Part shown: positions 7,618-17,125 of the stretch, piece by piece
How the letters are laid out: the number at the start of each line of letters is the position of its first letter
How positions within the stretch are numbered: the stretch's first letter is position 1
IMG/VR virus record: IMGVR_UViG_3300046007_011613
Span: 1-30,108 of that record
Length of the DNA stretch: 30,108 bases
Direction: 5' to 3' (one strand)
Origin: a virus
Made by a program: the position numbers and the translations under genes
Notes under the pieces: model-generated
Databases searched by the model: none
Told to the model about the DNA's origin: nothing
Seen by the model: only the letters and a program-made list of their open reading frames with translations

Positions 7618-7831
7618 TTATTAAACTCCTTAGTAGAGATTTTATTTCATTAATATCGTCTTTGATATTATTCAAATCATTTTCAAAATTCTGTAATTTT
7701 TTAATCTCAGCATCTCTATCCATTTTCATAGATAAGTATCTTTGATATTCATTTACATTGGTATTGATAATAGAATTTGTGGTAATATCTCTTACCAGAT
7801 CACCATTATCTTTTACTTTAATATATTTCAT
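7607..7831 (-). CDS. Small coiled-coil protein, 74 residues, unknown
   Basis: The first 30 residues (MKYIKVKDNGDLVRDITTNS, then IINTNVNEY) look like a short beta hairpin. The remaining residues are a charged helix (DRDAEIKKLQNFENDLNNIK, then DDINEIKSLLRSLI) with regular hydrophobic spacing, so a coiled coil is likely. I associate similar small proteins with the tail gene block of marine T4-like phages, but I know of no assigned role. The ATG lies 3 bases after the stop of the DUF4815 gene, with no clear ribosome site, so translation is probably coupled. It may be a chaperone or a minor structural protein of the neck or tail (inference). Confidence 0.75.
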   Translation of the reverse strand: MKYIKVKDNGDLVRDITTNSIINTNVNEYQRYLSMKMDRDAEIKKLQNFENDLNNIKDDINEIKSLLRSLINES

Positions 7832-7834
7832 AGT

Positions 7835-10800
7835 TTATGCAAGAGCAATAACTCTTAAGTTTTTAACTCTAGGAACATGAACTTGATTGCTCGATGTTCC
7901 TATCAGTTTTATTCTGTAATAACGGAAAGATGGTAAATTATTTGCAGTAAATGTATATTCTCTAAAACTAACCCTGTCAAGTGATAATATTGTTGAAGGT
8001 GCAATATAATCATCTGGAAGACCGTCACTATCTTCAAAATTTATAACTTCTTTACGTTGGTTTAAATTCAAATATCCCGGGAATGGTATGAATATTGGCG
8101 AAAAATTAGGATTATCGCTAATTGCATAAAAAGCACGAATATTTGAGCTTGAAGTTATATAAGCATCTAATAAAATTTTTATAGATGTGGAAGAGGTTTC
8201 TAATTGAACCTCTTTCGTAATGTATTTGAATGCGGTTGGATCATCAATTGGACTATTAACTCTATTATCTTGAGCATAGTCATCTATAACGGAATTAATT
8301 CTATTTGTAACCAGAGTAATTGAGGATGCTCTTGCATCAATCGTTGGACTTAATAACCTATCAGTAGAAGACAAATTGATTCTCAAGTTGAATGATTTTT
8401 GTCCAGATAAATTATTAACCTCATTTACATCTGAACATACAATTCTTGGAGAATCTAGAAAATTATTTTCATATATTGAAATTGGTTCAAAACCAGCATC
8501 TACAAAAGAGGGTTCGTTGCCACTTATGCTTGTTCCTTTAGTAGTTCTAATTACTCCACTTATTGATGTTCCAGTAACCGTAGTGTTTGGAATTAATGGT
8601 TGAATTAATTCAAATTGCATATTTTCGGATGCAGAAATATTCGATCCTCCCGTTGATTTGGATTCATTTATATAAAGTTTCGGTAAAGATGTTTGTACAG
8701 ATCTATCAATTCCATCAGAAGACATGTCAAGTTTAATATGATATGAATCAAATTCTATTGGGTTCTTAATAATTGAAGTATCAACAGAAAATAAACTATG
8801 TTGCTTATTAATTCTTCTTAAAGACACTCCACCCAACTCATACTTATAAACTAAAGTTCCTACTGCATAATCTCTTCGAGGTCTTGTGACCAATCCATTA
8901 ATTGTTCCATTTGAAGTAGATTGGTATGGTATTATTTCATCTCCAATAAGTAAATATCCTGGATTTGTTGAAGCTACCCCAACATTTTCAAAAGTTTGAA
9001 AGTCGCTAGAGTCATCTACAGATATTGAACCTCCGGAGGTTATTGTGCTTGCAACAATACTTTGGGACAGTCTTGTTGGTCTTATATCACTTTCAACACC
9101 AGAAATAATTACATCATTTTGGGGAGAATGCATTCCATGATTTTTTTGATTTATTTTTATATGCAAACCATCAGAAACTGCAATTATATTACTTACTGCA
9201 AGATTTAGATTTACAGTTGAACCAACGTTATTTTTATATTGAAGCGATGGTGTTTCAGAAACTATAAAGTCTCCCTGAACATTATCTACTATTAATTCAT
9301 TTACTGAAGATATGCTTGATATAGAAACTCTTGCACCAGATCCTACATTTAGTGATCCAATAGATGAAATTCCAAGAACATCGCCAATCTTGTATCCCAT
9401 TCCACCATTAACAATAGTTGCTACACCCACTCCACCATTAGTGATGGTAATATTCGCAGTTGCATTTCTTCCATCTCCAGTAATAGATTCTAGGTTTATA
9501 TTAGAAAATGAAAGAGTTCCCGAAGATGGGGTATATCCTATTCCTGCGTTAATTAAAGATAATGTACCAAAAGCAGACCCTGCATTTCCGATATAATTTC
9601 CAACACCTTTTGAATTTGATTGTAAAATGGTGTTTCCTATTATTAGTCCAGAATTGCTTGGTAGGGATGATGCTAATCCAATTCTAATCTTTCTAGAATT
9701 TAGTATAACTGAATCTGGGAATAATTTTTTGGAATGAGTTAAAGTCTGATTAGTGAGTTTCGGATTATAGAAATTAACAAAACCAGAGCTAACAAAGTCT
9801 GCTCTCCAAAGTTGATATTTTAAATCTTCCCACTGACTTGGTTCCCAAGTCGTTCCATTTTGAGATTTAAACAGGGATCCAAAATCTTCTTGGTTTGAAT
9901 GAGATGCATTTGTAATTAAATCAGTTTCATTAACTCTTGAAATAAATACCTTATAATCTGCAGATTTAGATAATAAAACTATTGCGTATTCTTTATTTGC
10001 ATCCAAATAGACGGGACGCTTGAATCTAAATTCAGTTCCTACTGAACCATCATTTGAAAGATTAACTTCGGAGGGTAATTTTGAAACTTGAGAACCATCT
10101 AAAATATAATTTGATGGTTCTGTTCCACTGGATACAGTTCCATTTGCCATAGATCTAATTTCAAAATCTACAGCAATACCTTCAGTTAATGGTTTGGCCT
10201 GGAAATAAATAACACACTTGGTTAAAAATACTCCCTTTGACCCTACAGTAAATGATTGAGCTAAAGGATCTGTTGGGCAAATATTTGCTCCCCTTGCTCG
10301 AAGCCTAGATACTATTCTATCACCCAATTCTTGTGATAGATGTCCACTAGGAAGTCTTTCAAAATTATTAATTCCAAGTTGTTCTGCTATTTGACCTAAA
10401 GTTCCAGTTAGTCCTACACTAGCCGCTGCTTGTATCAATCTTTGTTGAGCAGCAGCAGCATAAACAGGTCCATCATAATTAATCTGTGTGGGTGGTGTAG
10501 GTGGTGGTGGTTGTGTAGGTTGTGTAGGTGTAGGTGTAGGTTGTGTAGGTTGTGTAGGTGTAGGTGTATATACTGGGGGCGGAGATGGTGGTGGAGTATT
10601 ATCAACAACAGTAACGGATGTAATTTGTTGAGTTACATCTGTACCAAGAATTCTTTCTTGGTCTTGTCCTGTTTCTGTTACTTCATTTGATACTACTGAA
10701 TAAGTTCTTGTAGAAATTGTAGTAGGTTGAACAGTTTCTATAAATCCACTAGCAGTAAAGTTTTCTTGTGCTTCTGTTGTAGATTGATTGGTCAATTTAA

Positions 10801-13800
10801 ATGTCCTTGTTCCCGTGCCAAATCTGGTCGATCTGCCTCCCGCTGGATATATAAAGAAACTGCCCATAACAACGGCACTATAATCTACTTTCAATCTTTT
10901 TCGAAGAACTCTAGCTTTTGCTCTAGAAGTAACACCCTCTAGAATCATATTTGGAAAAATAACTCCACTATATTCTATTGAAGCTGTTTCTGATAAAAGA
11001 TAAGTATCTACGTTTAAAATATCGGATGTCTCACTATACGCATTTGGAATTTCCACATTTGTGTAGGGATTGATTTTAAAGAAAGTTCTAAAATCGTTTT
11101 GGTTTATAGTTGCATGAGGTCCAGATTTATGTCTTGGGTGACAAACTCTCAATGTGGCACTGAGTTGTAAAGAAGGACCACTAGCAAGAGTAGCAATAAC
11201 ATTTTCCCCAATTTGGAACCTTCCTGTGCCGGGAAGCATTTCTATTTCAAGTAATTTTGGAAAACAATCGTCTGTAACATCAACACCATCAAAGTATGCC
11301 TTTAATTCAGTCCCCGGAAGAAGACCCTTTCCTTCAAATTGAATATTTCTGGACCTTATGTATTGGGAATTATCTCTTCTAACTACTCTTTGTCCTACAC
11401 TTATTGGGGGACTGATAACAGGTTGTAATGAAAGTTGAGTTCCTGTTCTTACTGTTTCTCCAGTTTCATAATTAGTAGTAGTTGTTTGATTATAGGTTGT
11501 TGTAGTCGTGACATAACCGCTACTAGTTGTTGAAGTTAAATTATTTTGAGTATTTGTAGTTGTTCTATCAGGAGTTCCGGACCATGTAGTTTGCCAATTA
11601 TTCCAGGTAGTTAATGTTCCAGATTCATTTAGATTATATGCTCGTCGGTATAAATCAACATCTCCAATATCAACAATAAAGTTTTGTGCTTCCAATATTA
11701 TTGGGGAATCAAACCAAGTATCTGTTGATGGGATGAGTTCTATTGATCCTTTCCAGTAATTTAAGATAAAAGGTGTTACGCTTTCTGCCCTAGTCGCTAT
11801 ATTTTGACTTCTCCATAGTGAATCTGTGTATCTTAAGGTAATAATACCATCATTAATAACTACATTTTCTCCCTCTATAGAATTATTATTATCTACAGAA
11901 GTTGTTTTATCGTTAAATGGAAGTAAACTGATATTTTGAGTATCTACATTGGGTCTTAATTCTTGTGATGTTGGATCTATAGAATTATTTTTTCCAAAAG
12001 TAAGATCCTGAATTGGTGCCTTTTCATCGGAAAAATTATCTACAAAAAATCCAGATTTGAATTTATTTAATCCATTAGAATCTTGGATTAAAAGATTTGA
12101 AGTTTTTGATTCAAGAAGAGAAAGGCTTGTATAGTACTCTAAATTTCTTATTCTATCTTCCAATACTTTAATATCATGCATTCTATATCTTTTATGTTCA
12201 GCGAGATTTATAACTGCAGATGAAGTATCGTAAAGATATGGTGGTAAATTAATAGTCGCTATTTCTAAAGAATCATCTATTGGAACTGGTTTTTCTGGTT
12301 TTTCTGCAGATGTTCCTATTTTTACTTGCAAAGTTCCGGTCTTATTTAAATATATTACATCTATTCTTCCAAGATAAAATGAATAATTTAGCACAAGGGA
12401 TTCGTCTGACGCTAAAGAATTTTTGGCAGAATTTCCGGATGATGTAAATGATCTTCCATAAAACTCTAGTGGAGATCTAGTATCAACTGTTGTAGTATAA
12501 GGAGAAACTCTTGGTCTAATGTCAATAGTATCGGTTAATTTAACATTATCAACTACTCCTACTTCCTTCGAATAATCATATTCAAGATAAGAGTTTCTTG
12601 TTGTTATATCCCCACTGTCTGAAGAATCGTAGTATGCATTAGAAAAATAAATTTTCAATTGTCTAGTCGGAAAATTAAAATTAGATTTCTTTAGTACAGT
12701 AGAATAATCATAGAAAGTTGATCTTTGACCAGAATTAAATGAATAATGAGTGGTAATATCATTACTGTCAAAATTTTCAGATGCCAAAATACATCTAATA
12801 TTAGATTCCTCAAATAATAAGGTTTCTCCTATTGCAAATTGAGTAGTATTCTTTGAGGCATAACTAATTTCAGAATCTGTTTTTCTTTCTAACAAAATAG
12901 CAACTGATCCACTAGACTCTCCTATAATTTTTTCTCCGATTATTAAATCCGAAGTTTTTCCACTTTGACTTCCTATTGAAGAAAGTAAAAGTGATGGGGG
13001 ATTGGCGGCAGAAGTTCCCTTAGATTCAAATATTCCATGAATTTCAATTACATCTGGATAATTTAAAGAAATTAGATCATCTTCAACTCTTGTCCCATAA
13101 GGATAATTTCCATACACTAATCCATTATTTGTTGTATCTTGTCCAGTACCAGAACCCTCTAATATTGACTTGTTAACAATTACATAATTGATTCTATTTT
13201 TCTTTTTAATTTTTTCTTTTGGTTTGCTTTTTCTAATAGTAGCAACCAAAGTGGAACCAGTAGAATCATTTGAAACATTACTAATTGTTAAAGTATTTCC
13301 ATCGATAGAAAACTTATCTCTTGTTAATGTCTGTATAGACCCATTTGAATTTGTTAAAGTATATCTTTCCTCATCAAATGGCAGAAATGTTTCATCTTGA
13401 TCACTTAAAGAGACTATTAATTTATTTGATGATATTATCTGATTATCAAAAGTTTTTCTAATTGTTAATGTGCAATTTGTTAAATCTACATTTGAAATAT
13501 TACTTTTTGGTAATTTTGAGTATAAAGTATTATCTTGAGATGATATTAGGGATGTCGTTAAGATTTCTAAGTCATTTACTGAAATATTTGATGCTGGAAC
13601 ACCACCTGCAACGAAATTTGCTACAGTTGTAACTCCAACTGCTTCTATTGAGGTTGCATTAACTGTACTGACCTTGGCATAATATGGTAGAGATGTATTT
13701 GTGGGATTTGTATATTTTACTATCTCTCCCACTTTTATATTAGTTCCAGAAAAAATTGGATTTGTGCTTGTAATAGAAATAAAAGAACCATTTGATACTA

Positions 13801-15538
13801 TACTTGCTATTCCAACCCTAATTTTAGTTGTTTGGACAACATCTGCGGAGAAAGTTTTTCCAGACCCTACTGTTCCATATACCGACCTAACATCAGAAAT
13901 CCCATATGAGGTTACATTACTGCAAATTCTACTGACTGCCTCATTGCCATCAAAAATCAGAGATTCAAATTTTGAAAATTCTCCTGTTGTTTGATAAAGA
14001 ACAATTGAAGTACTATTACTTACGGAGTCTTTTAAGAATCCAGTAGCTCCACTATTATTTCCTTTAACAAAGGTAGGAGTATTTAATGTTATTGCTTCGT
14101 TTAAAGTTATTTCTGTAGTTGTTTGAATATCATATAATGATATGTTCCATTCATTGAGATTTGGATAATTGCTGTCATATGATCCAGATTCTAACCTGAA
14201 ATCATATACTCGCGCAACACCAATCTCTTTTCCTTCTGAAGTTATTCCTGTGCTACCAACTCTAGAATCTCTAAGACTAAGGACATAATCATTTCCAATT
14301 CCAACTTTCGGGGAACCATAAACTCTATTTAGTTTAAAAGTTGATCCAGTATTATATACAATAGTTTGATTTTCTAATGTTTTTGTTTCTCTTGGTTTAA
14401 GAACATCAATAAGAGAAGTACTTAGGGTTTCGAGTTCATAACCTCTTACATAGGCTTTTCCTGCGGAAATTTGATACAACGCTAGACTATCTGAAGGTAC
14501 TGAACCACCATCAGTTAAATCTGTGGAATTAAATATTCCACCATTACCAAGTTTATCATTCAATGAATTTTTTAAAACAACATCAAAAGGTTTTACATAA
14601 TAATCTCCAGATTCATCATATGTTCTTCTGGCAAATTCTTCTGCCAAAACATTGTATTGAGTATACTTATCAGTAGAATATTTAATAATACCAGATCTTA
14701 CTCTTGCTAATTCAATGAAATTAGTGTCATCAAAGTCATCTAAACTTTTTTTAAATAAAGAAACCGTGATTTTTAGTCTATCTGCTCCAGGAGAAGAATA
14801 ATTATTAAATCCTTGAGAATTATCGTTTAAGTTCTCGTCTAAATATGAAGTTATAATTTCCTCGTTTATAAAAAACCCAATTCTATAATTTGGCAAAAAT
14901 GAATATTGATCCAATATCAAGGATTCTTTATTTACATTTACAAAATGTCCTCTAATAAAATATACACCCTCAGAAATAGAAAATGAAGATCCTCTCGAAG
15001 TGCAATTTCTAGAGACAGTTACCCCAAACGGCTCCCCTACTGGAATATTTAAAGTTCCTAGTAATTGGGAAATTACAATACTATTTGAAGATAGTTGTTC
15101 ACCTTCGACAAATCTAGTTTCAGACCCAACTGTACTGGATTGAAGATAATTGATATATAAGGTTAGGTTTCCTCTTTCGGAATTTTGGGGAAGTAAAACT
15201 TGATTTACGGTAGCAGTTATTCCAGAAGTTAATCCTGTTATTATAGAACCTACCAATTGGTCTGCATAAGAAGATACTGGAATCCCCAAATACGTATTTT
15301 CTAATATTACACACTCATAAAAGTTGTTATAAAAAGTATTTCCTGGAATTACCTTCGCACCATCTTTGAAAAAATGCTGACCAAATTTTTCTATTTGATT
15401 TTGTAAAATTGATTGAAGTGTAGTTAATTCCCTTGCCTGTACAGGATATCCTGGTTTAAACAGAACTTTATAATAGTCATTATTTGCATCAAAATCATCA
15501 AAATATGGGGATACATTTAAATTCGTTTGGTGTGACAT
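7835..15538 (-). CDS. Giant DUF4815-type virion protein in the gp9-gp12 position
   Basis: The N-terminus has the DUF4815 pattern: PYFDDFDANNDYYKVLFKPG, VQARELTTLQSILQNQIEKF and GQHFFKDGAKVIPG. Such proteins are common in marine T4-like phages as large virion proteins of the baseplate edge or fibre base. The 2567 residues include: the DUF4815 region (about 1-500); a conserved middle with YRMHDIKVLEDRIRNLEYYT and RSRNIQFEGKGLLPGTELKA; a Pro/Thr/Gln-rich linker near residues 1650-1690; a short helical unit (AAAAQQRLIQAAASVGLTG to LGDRIVSRLRARG, about 1690-1750); then DPLAQSFTVGSKGVFLTKCV, the start of a conserved C-terminal half that ends in a beta domain (FRYYRIKLIGTSSNQVHVPR). GxGY repeats occur near 9320-9590, an RG-type module near 8835-9035, and 'SGATG'/'SSGSVA' modules near 14030-14080 and 12880-12950. 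The gene lies directly after gp8. Its place suggests it replaces the T4 gp9 to gp12 set (inference). Confidence 0.88.
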   Translation of the reverse strand: MSHQTNLNVSPYFDDFDANNDYYKVLFKPGYPVQARELTTLQSILQNQIEKFGQHFFKDGAKVIPGNTFYNNFYECVILENTYLGIPVSSYADQLVGSIITGLTSGITATVNQVLLPQNSERGNLTLYINYLQSSTVGSETRFVEGEQLSSNSIVISQLLGTLNIPVGEPFGVTVSRNCTSRGSSFSISEGVYFIRGHFVNVNKESLILDQYSFLPNYRIGFFINEEIITSYLDENLNDNSQGFNNYSSPGADRLKITVSLFKKSLDDFDDTNFIELARVRSGIIKYSTDKYTQYNVLAEEFARRTYDESGDYYVKPFDVVLKNSLNDKLGNGGIFNSTDLTDGGSVPSDSLALYQISAGKAYVRGYELETLSTSLIDVLKPRETKTLENQTIVYNTGSTFKLNRVYGSPKVGIGNDYVLSLRDSRVGSTGITSEGKEIGVARVYDFRLESGSYDSNYPNLNEWNISLYDIQTTTEITLNEAITLNTPTFVKGNNSGATGFLKDSVSNSTSIVLYQTTGEFSKFESLIFDGNEAVSRICSNVTSYGISDVRSVYGTVGSGKTFSADVVQTTKIRVGIASIVSNGSFISITSTNPIFSGTNIKVGEIVKYTNPTNTSLPYYAKVSTVNATSIEAVGVTTVANFVAGGVPASNISVNDLEILTTSLISSQDNTLYSKLPKSNISNVDLTNCTLTIRKTFDNQIISSNKLIVSLSDQDETFLPFDEERYTLTNSNGSIQTLTRDKFSIDGNTLTISNVSNDSTGSTLVATIRKSKPKEKIKKKNRINYVIVNKSILEGSGTGQDTTNNGLVYGNYPYGTRVEDDLISLNYPDVIEIHGIFESKGTSAANPPSLLLSSIGSQSGKTSDLIIGEKIIGESSGSVAILLERKTDSEISYASKNTTQFAIGETLLFEESNIRCILASENFDSNDITTHYSFNSGQRSTFYDYSTVLKKSNFNFPTRQLKIYFSNAYYDSSDSGDITTRNSYLEYDYSKEVGVVDNVKLTDTIDIRPRVSPYTTTVDTRSPLEFYGRSFTSSGNSAKNSLASDESLVLNYSFYLGRIDVIYLNKTGTLQVKIGTSAEKPEKPVPIDDSLEIATINLPPYLYDTSSAVINLAEHKRYRMHDIKVLEDRIRNLEYYTSLSLLESKTSNLLIQDSNGLNKFKSGFFVDNFSDEKAPIQDLTFGKNNSIDPTSQELRPNVDTQNISLLPFNDKTTSVDNNNSIEGENVVINDGIITLRYTDSLWRSQNIATRAESVTPFILNYWKGSIELIPSTDTWFDSPIILEAQNFIVDIGDVDLYRRAYNLNESGTLTTWNNWQTTWSGTPDRTTTNTQNNLTSTTSSGYVTTTTTYNQTTTTNYETGETVRTGTQLSLQPVISPPISVGQRVVRRDNSQYIRSRNIQFEGKGLLPGTELKAYFDGVDVTDDCFPKLLEIEMLPGTGRFQIGENVIATLASGPSLQLSATLRVCHPRHKSGPHATINQNDFRTFFKINPYTNVEIPNAYSETSDILNVDTYLLSETASIEYSGVIFPNMILEGVTSRAKARVLRKRLKVDYSAVVMGSFFIYPAGGRSTRFGTGTRTFKLTNQSTTEAQENFTASGFIETVQPTTISTRTYSVVSNEVTETGQDQERILGTDVTQQITSVTVVDNTPPPSPPPVYTPTPTQPTQPTPTPTQPTQPPPPTPPTQINYDGPVYAAAAQQRLIQAAASVGLTGTLGQIAEQLGINNFERLPSGHLSQELGDRIVSRLRARGANICPTDPLAQSFTVGSKGVFLTKCVIYFQAKPLTEGIAVDFEIRSMANGTVSSGTEPSNYILDGSQVSKLPSEVNLSNDGSVGTEFRFKRPVYLDANKEYAIVLLSKSADYKVFISRVNETDLITNASHSNQEDFGSLFKSQNGTTWEPSQWEDLKYQLWRADFVSSGFVNFYNPKLTNQTLTHSKKLFPDSVILNSRKIRIGLASSLPSNSGLIIGNTILQSNSKGVGNYIGNAGSAFGTLSLINAGIGYTPSSGTLSFSNINLESITGDGRNATANITITNGGVGVATIVNGGMGYKIGDVLGISSIGSLNVGSGARVSISSISSVNELIVDNVQGDFIVSETPSLQYKNNVGSTVNLNLAVSNIIAVSDGLHIKINQKNHGMHSPQNDVIISGVESDIRPTRLSQSIVASTITSGGSISVDDSSDFQTFENVGVASTNPGYLLIGDEIIPYQSTSNGTINGLVTRPRRDYAVGTLVYKYELGGVSLRRINKQHSLFSVDTSIIKNPIEFDSYHIKLDMSSDGIDRSVQTSLPKLYINESKSTGGSNISASENMQFELIQPLIPNTTVTGTSISGVIRTTKGTSISGNEPSFVDAGFEPISIYENNFLDSPRIVCSDVNEVNNLSGQKSFNLRINLSSTDRLLSPTIDARASSITLVTNRINSVIDDYAQDNRVNSPIDDPTAFKYITKEVQLETSSTSIKILLDAYITSSSNIRAFYAISDNPNFSPIFIPFPGYLNLNQRKEVINFEDSDGLPDDYIAPSTILSLDRVSFREYTFTANNLPSFRYYRIKLIGTSSNQVHVPRVKNLRVIALA
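10511..10570 (-). repeat. Tandem 30-base duplication coding a Pro/Thr/Gln linker
   Basis: Bases 10511-10540 and 10541-10570 are identical except for the last two positions. On the minus strand they code two copies of a ten-residue unit of the form TPTPTQPTQP, within a longer proline-rich stretch (about 10485-10605). This is the only near-identical tandem duplication I see in the window, and it probably reflects slippage at a flexible hinge. Confidence 0.85.
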
Positions 15539-15544
15539 GATTCT

Positions 15545-17095
15545 TTAAAACTGCAAAATGACTTTAATATCTTCTTTTTGATTTGTTGATCTGGTAATAG
15601 ATGGCCTATTATCAACATAAATTATATTTCCAGAATATTTTTGAACTTCTGGTTGAGCAACACCGCCAACAAAATTTTGTCCCAAATAGTATTTCTTATT
15701 ATTTATTGTTGTATCTATACCAGTAAATCCAGAATCAATATTCAAAATTCCTCCAGTATTGCCCGTAATTGTTAGACTACCTCCAGATGATATTGAACTT
15801 GTAAATTCATTCAAATTAAATCCATATATGGGATTTGTTTGTTGGGATCCGTCAGTGTTAATTCCTGCTATAGATCTATCTTGCCAGTATTTTAAAACAC
15901 CCGTGTTTTGATCGTAACTAACTACTCTTCCTGCTGCAGTAACTCCAGTTCCTATTGTTTGCGTTATTACAGAATCTGGAGTAAAAGATGCGGTATTGTA
16001 TGAAGAACCGGTTAATTTTAATGCGTAAGTAGCACTTGCCTTATCTGATGATAATATAGAACCATTAGATTCTCTTGGGCTGTTAATAATTCCAACTCTT
16101 GCAATTTGGTTTCCTGTTATAAAATCTGGATTTTGAACATCATTTTCCAATCTAGAATAAATTAATGCATTAAATGCCCCCAATTCTCTGTAAATATCAA
16201 ATCCATGACCTCCTTTAGGTGGAATTATAACGTCAAATGTCGGTCTAGTATCAAAAGTGGTTATTCCACCAGCAATTAAATCAACACTGCCAAAGGTATA
16301 TCCTGATCCTTGATTTGTTATTGTTATTGATTCTACTTTTTGTTCTGAATTAGTTACTATTGTGCATTCTGCCCCAGTTCCATCTCCTTTTATAGGAACA
16401 TTTTTGTAAATTTGATTTCCAGATCCTACAGAGACACCTCTATTTGTTATGATTATAGTTTTAATTGATCCATCTGTTGAATTATTCTTAATCGCAGCAT
16501 TTTCTACATTTGATTCCCAATCCGAAGGAACTGGTATATAATCTGTGGATTCGAATTTTACAATATCCGAAGGTTTTATTGTATACAAATATTTCCAAAT
16601 ATACCCATCATTACTAGATCCGGCGGGTCTTGGTTCTAAGTCTACAAATGTTGGTTCATCTAATGAGGGTTTACCTTTTTCATTTTCTGGATTTGTCCCA
16701 TTCTCTAGGCAAATATAGACACGATAATCGCTATTTAATACATAAAAAAATGAAGTATATAAAGTAGAAGAATCTGATATTTTAGGACGATTTGAAATTG
16801 TATAATCGTTCCTATAATAATCATAAATTCTTCCGGAAGACCAAATTATTTTTGGTATTACTAATCTAACATCACTACTATTAATCTTTTTCAATGATAT
16901 CATTGTTTCCCAACAAATATTCTCATCATTAAAACTGTCTTTGTGGGATGGGGGATCGGAATCCCAATTAGATTCCACCTCTGATGGATTCGGTAGACCT
17001 ACAAAGGTATAGTATGAATTTTGAGTGGAAGAAATTGAACTCAAAAAATTTTTAGCATTTAATATTCTAAATTGATCAGTTATAATTGCCGACAT
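15545..17095 (-). CDS. gp8: Baseplate wedge protein (gp8) with insertions
   Basis: T4 gp8 is a dimeric wedge component that links gp7, gp10 and gp6. The ends match closely: IITDQFRILNAKNFLSSI at the N-terminus (T4 has IVTSKFRTEKMLNFYNSI) and GNIIYVDNRPSITRSTNQKE at the C-terminus (T4 has GEMIYMENRPPIIMAMDQTE). The block DGYIWKYLYTIKPSD (163-177) matches T4 DGYVWEYLFEIPPD. The protein is 516 residues against 334 in T4. The extra length holds GxGY-type repeats at residues 210-275 (IIITNRGVSVGSG, ITITNQGSGYTFG) and a module with GTGVTAAGRVVSYDQNTGVL (382-401). Between them, PPKGGHGFDIYRELGAFNAL (292-311) looks conserved in marine relatives. No ribosome site is clear, but ATAAATA boxes lie just upstream. 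Confidence 0.92.
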   Translation of the reverse strand: MSAIITDQFRILNAKNFLSSISSTQNSYYTFVGLPNPSEVESNWDSDPPSHKDSFNDENICWETMISLKKINSSDVRLVIPKIIWSSGRIYDYYRNDYTISNRPKISDSSTLYTSFFYVLNSDYRVYICLENGTNPENEKGKPSLDEPTFVDLEPRPAGSSNDGYIWKYLYTIKPSDIVKFESTDYIPVPSDWESNVENAAIKNNSTDGSIKTIIITNRGVSVGSGNQIYKNVPIKGDGTGAECTIVTNSEQKVESITITNQGSGYTFGSVDLIAGGITTFDTRPTFDVIIPPKGGHGFDIYRELGAFNALIYSRLENDVQNPDFITGNQIARVGIINSPRESNGSILSSDKASATYALKLTGSSYNTASFTPDSVITQTIGTGVTAAGRVVSYDQNTGVLKYWQDRSIAGINTDGSQQTNPIYGFNLNEFTSSISSGGSLTITGNTGGILNIDSGFTGIDTTINNKKYYLGQNFVGGVAQPEVQKYSGNIIYVDNRPSITRSTNQKEDIKVILQF

Positions 17096-17109
17096 TTTTT
17101 ATGAGGTTT

Positions 17110-17125
17110 TATTTATTTATTTATT
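17110..17125 (-). promoter_or_regulatory. Triple overlapping ATAAATA boxes before gp8
   Basis: The minus strand reads as three overlapping ATAAATA units, a tetranucleotide (AAAT) repeat, beginning at the stop codon of the gp7-position gene and ending about 15 bases before the gp8 ATG. It matches the late promoter consensus three times over, which could give several start points, or it could be a simple AT repeat. Confidence 0.45.

Noticed and set aside
9312-9596. Plus-strand open frame of 94 residues
   Set aside because: It lies opposite GxGY repeats of the DUF4815 gene; Pro-rich antisense frames are a by-product of Gly-rich coding repeats.
10500-10575. Repeats that might suggest a CRISPR array or minisatellite element
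   Set aside because: Only two tandem 30-base copies without spacers, in frame inside a coding region; a coding duplication explains it fully.
10430-10690. Plus-strand open frame rich in Trp, Cys and Arg
   Set aside because: It is the antisense of the proline-rich hinge of the DUF4815 gene; the odd composition comes from that repeat.
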